The position numbers were made by a program, and so were the translations under genes. Source: Paulinella micropora (lineage: Eukaryota; Cercozoa; Imbricatea; Euglyphida). Taken from it: a stretch of 64,000 nucleotides of DNA. This document shows positions 56,362 through 64,000 of the stretch, piece by piece. Each line of letters opens with the position of its first letter. Within the stretch, counting starts at the first letter, position 1. Location of the stretch: assembly GCA_009731375.1 (NCBI GenBank), contig BJOX01000017.1, positions 1,176,172-1,240,171 of the forward strand. Direction: 5' to 3'. The notes below the pieces were generated by a model that worked only from the letters and a program-made list of their open reading frames with translations, was not told the DNA's origin and searched no databases.

Positions 56362-59300
56362 AGGAGAGCAATGAGTGAGGAGGAGAGGCCGAGGCAAGAG
56401 ATGATAAGGTGGGGCGAGGTGAAGGTAGCAGCAGAACAGAGGAGAGCAACAAGAGGCAGGCGCAGCAGAGCACACAGCAGGCGAGCTGCAGGGCCAGGCG
56501 CGATAGACTAGAGAGTGAGGGCAGAGCGCGCCGCACGGGGGGGGCCAAGGGCGAAGGCCGGAGGCGGCGGAGTACTTTCTCCGTCTGTCTGTCTGTCTGT
56601 GCGTCTATGTGTCTGTCTGACTGTGTGTCTGTCTGTCTGTCTCTCTATCTCCTTTTCTCCCTGCCTCCCTGCCTCAACCCCCCCCCCCCCCCCCCCCCCC
56701 CNNNNNNNNNNTCTCTCTCTCTCTTTTTTTTTTTTTTTTTCCTACCCGGCTGCGACGGAGGGGATCTGAGGTGAGTGCAGCCTCGATGTGCGGTAGCTGC
56801 AGACATACATAACATAACATAACATAACATAATATAACATAACATAACATAACATAATATAACATAACATTAACATTAACATTGACATTAACATTAAAAT
56901 TAACATTAACATTAACATTAACATTAACATTGACATTAACATTAACATAACATAACATGACATGACATGACATGACATACATGACATAACATGACATAAC
57001 GTGACATAACGTGACATTACATGACATGACAACATAACATAACATAACATAACATACCTGCTCCTCCAAGAGGAAGCACGGTCGCCACAGTGTGTACGGC
57101 GTGCACTCTTCCCCTCCCTAGACGACCCAAGTCACATATCACTCCAGGCAGAAATGTGGTAAGTTTCCGGGAAATCACCGCAAAACCGCGAAAATTTGCC
57201 CCTTCTCTTTACGTCTTTTCTTGCATACGTCTATGGGAACACATCCGTCACAGTGTGTACGACATGCACCCTCCCGCCCTGGCCGACCCAGATCACATTT
57301 CTGACTTACAAACATACTTACTTACTTTCTTCTCCTAAAACATTCCTTATGTGGTCCACCGTCTCACTTGATGGTTGCCATCATCTGCTATGTGGTTTAC
57401 ACACATTCAGGGTATACAGTCTCCAACGTATGTTGTAAGCGGCTTCTGTCACAAATAGCCAATATATGAGATGGGAGACAAAAATGCGGTAAGTTCAAGG
57501 GAAATTCGCTTCCTAATCCTTCCGTCTAATTTTTCTATAGACAGCATAGATAGACAGTATATCGCTGGAGTGGGTAGTCAGGTGGCGGGTGGCGGGCCGG
57601 ACCGGCGGTTCCAGCAGACCCAGCGCAGAGGCCGCCACCCACAATGCCGCACACGGAACAAACACCTGACACATGGACGTATAAATACATACATACATAC
57701 ATACATACATATCTACCTACCTACCTACATACATACTTATATGCATACATACATGCATACATACATACATACATATACACATACATACATACATACATGC
57801 ATGCATACATACATACATACATACATACATACATACATGCGTACATACATGCGTACATACATGCATACATACATACATTACATTACATTACATTACATTA
57901 CATTACATTACATTACATTACATTATATTACATTACATTACATTAGATTACATTACATTACATTACATCACATCATATTACATCACATTACATCACATCC
58001 CATCACATCTCATCACATCCCATCACATCACATCACATCACGCTACACTACACTACACTACATCACATTACATTACATTACTTTACATTACATCATATTA
58101 CATTACAAAACATTACATAACATAACATAACATTACATAACATTACATTACATTGCCTTACATTACATTACATTACGATACATTACGGTACGTTATGTTA
58201 CATCATATCATATCACATCACATTACATTACATTACATAATATTAATGTTAATATTAATATTAATATTAATATTAATATTAATATTAATATTAATAATAT
58301 TAATATTAATGATATTAATATTAATGTTAATGTTAATAATAATATTAATATTAATATTAATATTAATATTAGTATTAATATTAATATTAATATTAATATT
58401 GATTAATATTAATATTAATATTAATACTAATATTAATATTAATATTAATATTAATATTAATATTAATATTAATATTAATATTAATAATAAAATATTAATA
58501 TTAATATTAATATTAATACTAATACTATATCTGAGGCGTACTGATGCAGCTAATGGCATATCCTCAACGGACATAAGCCTCCAATACCCTTGTTCGAGGT
58601 CCCCACCCCCCCGTGTCAGTCTCTCGCCTGATGATCGGGGCCACCGATGGAGCTCCTGAGGGCAAGACTGCACTAAGCCGAGGTTATTCCGCAGTCCCAG
58701 CAACCTCTTGCAAGACGTCACCGAATGTGCAAGTGCATACACCAAGCGCGGTTGCTAGAGCTGCCTCGAAACCCCACCCATAACAATCTGGTGTCTGCTG
58801 GGTCCTGGGCTATCAACCAGCATATGCGGAGTTTAAGATCTTTTACGCGCGCAACGACCCTCCTCCCCAGCATCTACCACCAAAGGGTTATGAGTTGGCG
58901 TCACAGTTTAACGCCTTGAGGCCATTGGGCTGGAACTCTGTTTAGCAAGTGTGACTAGGTTTTTTCATCGGGATTTCCTAATATTAATATTAATATTAAT
59001 ATTAATATCAATATTACTATATCTGAGGCGTACTGATGCAGCTAATGGCATATCCTCAACGGACATAAGCCTCCAATACCCTTGTTCGAGGTCCTCCACC
59101 CCCCCGTGTCAGTCTCTCGCCTGATGATCGGGGCCACCGATGGAGCTCCTGAGGGCAAGACTGCACTAAGCCGAGGTTATTCCGCAGTCCCAGCAACCTC
59201 TTGCAAGACGTCACCGAATGTGCAAGTGCATACACCAAGCGCGGTTGCTAGAGCTGCCTCGAAACCCCACCCATAACAATCTGGTGTCTGCTGGGTCCTG

Positions 59301-62300
59301 GGCTATCAACCAGCATATGCGGAGTTTAAGATCTTTTACGCGCGCAACGACCCTCCTCCCCAGCATCTACCACCAAAGGGTTATGAGTTGGCGTCACAGT
59401 TTAACGCCTTGAGGCCATTGGGCTGGAACTCTGTTTAGCAAGTGTGACTAGGTTTTTTCATCGGGATTTCCCTCAAATATGTCACAGTCAACACTCCAAG
59501 GCAGATTTACTATATCTGAAACGTACTGATGCAGCTAATGGCATATATCCTCAACGGACATAAGCCTCCAATACCCTTGTTCGAGGTCCTCCACCCCCCC
59601 GTGTCAGTCTCTCGTCTGATGATCGGGGCCACCGATGGAGCTCCTGAGGGCAAGACTGCACTAAGCCGAGGTTATTCCGCAGTCCCAGAATATCAATATT
59701 AATAATAATATTAATATTAATATTAATATTAATATTAATATTAATATTAATATTAATATTAATATTAATATTAAATTTAACATTAACATTAACATTAACA
59801 TTAACATCAATATTAATATTAATATTAAATATTAATATTAATATTAATATTATATTATATTATATTATATTATATTATATTATATTATATTATATTATAA
59901 TTTTTATTATATTATATTATATTATATGAAATTATATGATATTATATGATATTATATGATATTATATTATATTATATTATATTATATTATATTATATTAT
60001 ATTATATTATATAAAATTATATTATATTATATTATATTATATTATATTATATTATATTATATTATATTATATTATATTATATTATTTTTTTAATATTATA
60101 TTATATTGTATTGTATTGTATTGTATTGTATTGCATAGTATAGTATAGTATAGTATAGTATAGTATAGTATAGTATAGTATAGTATAGTATAGTATAGTA
60201 TATTATATTATATTATATTGTATTGTATTGTATTGTATTGTATTGTATTGTATTGCATAGTATAGTATAGTATAGTATAGTATAGTATAGTATAGTATAG
60301 TATAGTATATTATATTATATTATATTATATTATATTATATTATATAGTATAATATAATATAATATAATATTAATATAATATTAATATAATATTAATATAA
60401 TATAATATGATGTAATATAATATAATATAATATAATATAATATAATATAATATAATATAATATAATATAATATAGTGCTTCTCTGTCAATGGCTGATGCA
60501 AATCTGCACATGCGCCTCCATCGTCTCACCCGTGAGGGGAGTACGAAGAATTGACGATAGGCTCTAATGACACCCCCGCAAGGGCAGNNNNNNNNNNNNN
60601 NNNNNNNNNNNNNNNNNNNNNNNNNNNNNNNNNNNNNNNNNNNNNNNNNNNNNNNNNNNNNNNNNNNNNNNNNNNNNNNNNNNNNNNNNNNNNNATATAA
60701 TATAATATAATATAATATAATATAATATAATATAATATAATATAATATAATGTAATATAATATAATATAATATAATATAATATAATATATTATAATATAA
60801 TATAATATAATATAATATAATATAATATAATATAATATAATATAATATAATATAATATAATATAATATAATATAATGTAAAAAATATTATAATATATTAT
60901 ATTATATTATATTATATTACATTATATTATATTATATTATATTCATATTATATTCATATTATATTCATATTATATTATATTATATTATATTATATTATAT
61001 TATATTATATTATATTATATTATATTATATTATATTATATTATATTATATTATATTATATTATATTACATAATATTATATTATATTATATTATATTATAT
61101 TATATTATTATATTATATTATATTTTTTATGTTATACTGTTTTTAATGTTATATTTTTTATGTTATATTATTATTATATTTATATTATATTATATTATAT
61201 TATATTAACTTATATTATATTATATTATATTATATATATTATATATATTATATTATATTATATTATATTACATTATATTATATTATATTATATTATATTA
61301 TATTATATTATATTAGAAATATGGAGGCACATGTCCAGGATCTGGATCTGATGCTATAGTCTGAGGAAGCCTATATTAGAAATATTATATTATATTATAT
61401 TATATTACATGACATTACATTACATTATATTATATTATATTATATTATATTATATTATATTATATTATATTATATTATATTATATTATATTATATCATAT
61501 TATATTACATTATATTATATTATATTATATTATATAATATTATATAATATTATATTTATATTATATTTATATTATAATTATATTATATTGTATTATATTA
61601 TATTACATTACATTACATTACATTATATTATATTATTTTTTTCAATATTATATTATATTATATTATACTATATTATATTATATTATATTATATTATATTA
61701 TATTATATTATATTATATTATATTATATTATATTACATTATTACATGACATTACATGACATTACATGACTTACATAAATACATACATACATACATACATA
61801 CATACATACATACATACATGCATACATGCATACATACATACGAAGGCGATGGTGCGCTCCAGCAGGCAGGCCGGTAGTGGCTGCACACAGGCTACGGACA
61901 ACACAGCAGCAGCCAGCATTCACTCTATATATCTCTATCTCTATCTCTCTCGCTATCGCTACCCCTACCGCTACCGCTACCGGTAGCGGTAGCGGTGGCG
62001 GTGGTGGCGGTGGCAGTGGCGGTGGCGGTGGCGCTATCGCTATCGCTATCGCTATCACTATCGATCGCTATCGCTATCTCTATCTCTATCTCTATCTATA
62101 TCTTTTTCTATATCTACATCTATATCTATATCAAAATCTATATCTATATCTATATCCATATCTTTATCTATATGTCCATACCTATATCTATATATCCATA
62201 TCTATATCCATATCTATATCCATATCTATATCTATATCTATATCTATATCTATATCTATATCTATATCTGTATCTATATCTATATCTATATCTATATCTA

Positions 62301-62795
62301 TATCTACCTGTACCTGTACCTGTACCTCTACATCTACGTCTACATCTACGTCTACGTCTACGTCTACGTCTACGTCTACGTCTACATCTACATCTACATC
62401 TACATCTACATCTACATCTATATGTATATGTATATCTATATCTATATGTATATCTATATCTATATCTATATCTATATCTGTATCTATATCTATATCTTTA
62501 TCTATATATCTATATCTATATCTTTATCTTTATCTATATCTATATCTATATCTATCAATATCTACAATATCTATATCTATCAATGTCTATATCTATACCT
62601 ATATCTATACCTATATCTATATCTATATCTGTCTATATCTAGATCTATATCTAGATCTCTGTCTCTACCTGCAGCGGGCAGCAGCAGCGCCAGGCTCTGT
62701 GAAGGCTCTGGCAGCTAAGAACGCACATCCAACGACACATTCTCTCTCTCTCTCTCTAACTCTCTCTCTCTCTCTCTGTCTCCTCCTCCTCCTCG

Positions 62796-62860
<65 letters not shown>

Positions 62861-62893
62861 ACACTCCTACTCGCTCTCACTCCCTCCCTCCCT

Positions 62894-62935
<42 letters not shown>

Positions 62936-62940
62936 ATCTA

Positions 62941-62976
<36 letters not shown>

Positions 62977-63200
62977 TCTTTCTCTCTCTCTCTCTCTCTC
63001 ATTCACTCTCTCTATCTCTCTCTCTCTCTCTCTCTCGCTCATGTTCTAGCTTCTCTGTCTGTGTGTTGGTTACTGCACCTGCAGTTGGCGGTCGTCCAGC
63101 TCGTTCCAGGGAATGCAGTAGGAGTGCACCAGCTGCCGCTCTCTGAAGACACACCGCTCACGAAGATCCAGCACTGCCAGCCCAGCCAAGACATGCGTGG
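52914..63200 (-). CDS. Rhodanese-methyltransferase fusion protein, at least nine exons
   Basis: Exons by eye (minus): about 63200-63079, 62714-62669, 61891-61842, 57665-57603, 57117-57058, 56796-56746, 56170-56125, 53959-53715, 53639-52914; phases fit at every junction. The first exon has a rhodanese-like start ([20 protein letters not shown], then [13 protein letters not shown]). Next come [59 protein letters not shown] and [13 protein letters not shown]-binding motif I is split across exons as [11 protein letters not shown], followed by [20 protein letters not shown] and, after a Thr/Ser tract, [37 protein letters not shown] and [12 protein letters not shown]. This order is that of rhodanese-linked class I methyltransferases. 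The substrate is unknown and no canonical rhodanese cysteine loop is visible. The Thr/Ser tract is an in-exon microsatellite. The start is not defined; an extra upstream exon may lie near 63680-63760. Confidence 0.75.
53451..53561 (-). repeat. In-exon GAT/GTT trinucleotide tract
   Basis: Encodes a Thr/Ser run of about 35 residues within the methyltransferase between motif II and the [11 protein letters not shown] segment. It keeps the frame. Confidence 0.85.
54043..54578. other. Assembly gap (N)
   Basis: 536 N within the methyltransferase intron between 56125 and 53959. Confidence 1.
54616..54690 (+). repeat. TATC microsatellite
   Basis: About 18 TATC units. Confidence 0.95.
54736..55040 (+). 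repeat. GA/GAAA microsatellite
   Basis: Contains two copies of a segment of about 55 bases with gggttagagtgaaac. Confidence 0.9.
55041..56117 (+). repeat. GATA-derived satellite with variant domains
   Basis: Over 1 kb of GATA repeat organised in runs of one variant each: gattagatagcta (about 55180-55370), gatgagatagcta, gatgagatagatag, gattagatagatag, gataagatagatc, then back to plain gata. It fills the intron directly next to the exon ending 56125. Confidence 0.95.
56320..56356 (+). repeat. GA microsatellite
   Basis: Short GA run in the intron between 56746 and 56170. The rest of 56180-56640 is GC-rich intron with no exon I can support. Confidence 0.9.
56578..56740 (+). repeat. TCTG array, poly-C, 10-N join, poly-T
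   Basis: TCTG repeat, about 24 C, a 10-N join (56702-56711), then CT and a T run next to the exon boundary at 56746. Confidence 0.9.
56806..57056 (+). repeat. AACAT/AACATT satellite
   Basis: Fills the whole intron between the exons at 57058 and 56796. Confidence 0.95.
57230..57302 (-). pseudogene. Decayed duplicate of a methyltransferase exon
   Basis: The segment around cacagtgtgtacgacatgca parallels the functional exon region at 57080-57140 (cacagtgtgtacggcgtgca) including flanks. In the reading frame of the real exon it has a TGA in place of the Trp codon. Confidence 0.5.
57682..58240 (+). repeat. CATA and CATTA satellites
   Basis: CATA units to about 57875, then CATTA/CATCA variants. 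Intron of the methyltransferase gene. Confidence 0.95.
58241..58523 (+). repeat. TTAATA satellite
   Basis: Hexanucleotide array directly abutting repeat C copy 1. Confidence 0.95.
58524..58978 (-). mobile_element. Repeat C, copy 1 (about 455 bp)
   Basis: Full unit bounded by actatatctgagg on the left and tcgggatttcc on the right. In minus orientation a 100-codon frame ([20 protein letters not shown], then [10 protein letters not shown]) is open toward the left end, which suggests the 3' end of a LINE-like element. No domain is recognised. Confidence 0.65.
59016..59471 (-). mobile_element. Repeat C, copy 2
   Basis: Nearly identical to copy 1, separated from it by a short TTAATA array. Confidence 0.7.
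59509..59688 (-). mobile_element. Repeat C, copy 3, truncated
   Basis: Shares the left end with copies 1 and 2 but stops at agtcccag. If the left end is the 3' end, this is a 5'-truncated insertion. Confidence 0.65.
59692..60473 (+). repeat. TTAATA, ATATT and TATAG satellites
   Basis: Three related A/T satellites in succession: TTAATA, TATAT-TA pentamers, and TATAG/TATTG blocks alternating twice. Confidence 0.95.
60474..60587 (-). mobile_element. tRNA-derived SINE, copy 5, cut by a gap
   Basis: 3' half of the SINE, flanked on its 3' side by an AATAT array instead of TAA. Cut by the N run 60588-60694. Confidence 0.8.
60588..60694. other. Assembly gap (N)
   Basis: 107 N inside an A/T satellite and SINE. 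Confidence 1.
60695..61745 (+). repeat. ATATT satellite
   Basis: About 1 kb of pentamers, interrupted by a unique 52-base island at 61324-61375 flanked by direct repeats of attagaaatat. Confidence 0.95.
61747..61841 (+). repeat. CATA microsatellite
   Basis: Directly abuts the methyltransferase-gene exon boundary at 61842. Confidence 0.95.
61925..62660 (+). repeat. TATATC and related arrays
   Basis: CTATCG, GGTGGC, TATATC and CTACAT/CTACGT blocks filling the intron between 62669 and 61891. Confidence 0.95.
62742..63048 (+). repeat. CT and CA microsatellites
   Basis: Fill the intron between the exons at 63079 and 62714. Confidence 0.95.
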
Positions 63201-63389
63201 CGCAGTAATAGCAGACAGCAGGTGCGGTGCATATCAGCTTTAACTTTGCTTCGAACAGCATTTAACTTATTTATTGAGCAGACGGAATATAGCTTGCGGA
63301 TGGAAGGATGCGAGGGGAAAGGCAAAGAGAAAGACACAGGCAGTAGACAGAGAGTTTGGCAGGGGCAAGAGGGGAGTGAGGAGATGCAG

Positions 63390-63424
<35 letters not shown>

Positions 63425-63622
63425 NNNNNNNNNNNNNNNNNNNNNNNNNNNNNNNNNNNNNNNNNNNNNNNNNNNNNNNNNNNNNNNNNNNNNNNNNNNN
63501 NNNNNNNNNNNNNNNNNNNNNNNGAGGAGGAGGAGGAGGAGAAGAAGAAGAAGAAGAAGAAGAAGAAGAAGAAGAAGAAGAAGAAGAAGAAGAAGAAGAA
63601 GAAGAAGAAGAAGAAGAAGAAA
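63390..63622 (+). repeat. Poly-G, gap and AAG array
   Basis: 34 G, an N run (63425-63523), then GGA and AAG trinucleotides. Confidence 0.95.
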
Positions 63623-63835
63623 GACTACGGCAGTAGCAACAACAACAACATGATGGTGATGATGATGATGTATGGTGGCAGGCGTGGCGGCTTTGCCTCC
63701 CACGTTGCTGCGATGCCATTCGCTCAGTGCCAATGCCGCGGGCACTGCACAAGGGGAGGAACAACAGTGCGGTGCAGGGGCAACAAGCGGGGAAGAAAAA
63801 GAAAAGAAAAAGGAAAGGAAAATGAAAGAAAAGAA

Positions 63836-63890
63836 GATGGTGGAGAAGAAGAAGAAGAAGGATAAGAAGGATAAGAGGGATAAGAAGGGT

Positions 63891-63921
<31 letters not shown>

Positions 63922-64000
63922 AAGAGGAAGAGGAGGAGGAGAAGAAGAAGAAGAAGAAGAAGAAGAAGAAGAAGAAGAAGGAGGAGGAGGAGGAGGAGAA
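63836..64000 (+). repeat. AAG/AGG trinucleotide array at window end
   Basis: AAG and AGG units running off the window. Confidence 0.9.

Noticed and set aside
56806-57056. AACAT/AACATT array as telomeric repeat
   Set aside because: It lies inside a gene between two phase-compatible exons and lacks the G-rich strand of telomere repeats.

Overview
This is a eukaryotic nuclear window. It has spliceosomal introns (many only 52-60 nt, GT...AG), Ty1/copia-type LTR retrotransposons, tRNA-derived short retroposons, very abundant microsatellites, and several assembly gaps (runs of N). The lineage cannot be fixed from sequence alone. Intron-rich host genes, GC-rich exons and microsatellite-stuffed introns suit a protist or alga; I see nothing bacterial or organellar. 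Exon boundaries were placed by eye from GT/AG sites, phase continuity and family resemblance.

Layout. 1-2472 is a block present twice, probably an assembly join artefact. 2.3-5.4 kb holds a broken, transposase-like multi-exon gene. 5.4-10.8 kb is AT-rich sequence plus a scrambled copia element (Copia-A) with pieces on both strands. 11.3-14.3 kb carries two minus-strand host genes: a 218-aa WW-domain protein (2 exons) and a 278-aa polytopic membrane protein (9 exons). Divergent from the latter, 14357-26851 (+) is a condensin I subunit G (CAP-G/NCAPG) gene with about 33 exons; its introns are largely pure microsatellite.

27.3-36.2 kb is a full-length copia element on the minus strand (Copia-B) with both LTRs and a 5-bp target duplication (acgga). 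36.3-49.2 kb is a second minus-strand element (Copia-C) with LTRs and target duplication aataa. It is split by a plus-strand relative (Copia-D, about 40.7-47.8 kb). All four are broken by stops and frameshifts. Copia-B has a notable Gag with two CCCH zinc fingers in front of CCHC knuckles. In Copia-C and Copia-D the presumed primer-binding site appears to overlap the gag start codon.

50.4-52.9 kb and 58.5-60.6 kb contain three short retroposon families, all in the minus orientation and all with ATT/TTAATA-type microsatellite tails; one has clear tRNA A and B boxes. Interleaved with them, from about 63.2 kb down to 52.9 kb on the minus strand, is a second large host gene: a rhodanese domain fused to a SAM-dependent methyltransferase. 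Its small exons sit in introns made almost entirely of GATA, AACAT, CATTA, ATATT and related satellites.

The host genes show no operon-like relation; the only likely shared regulation is the 87-bp divergent interval between the membrane-protein gene and CAP-G.
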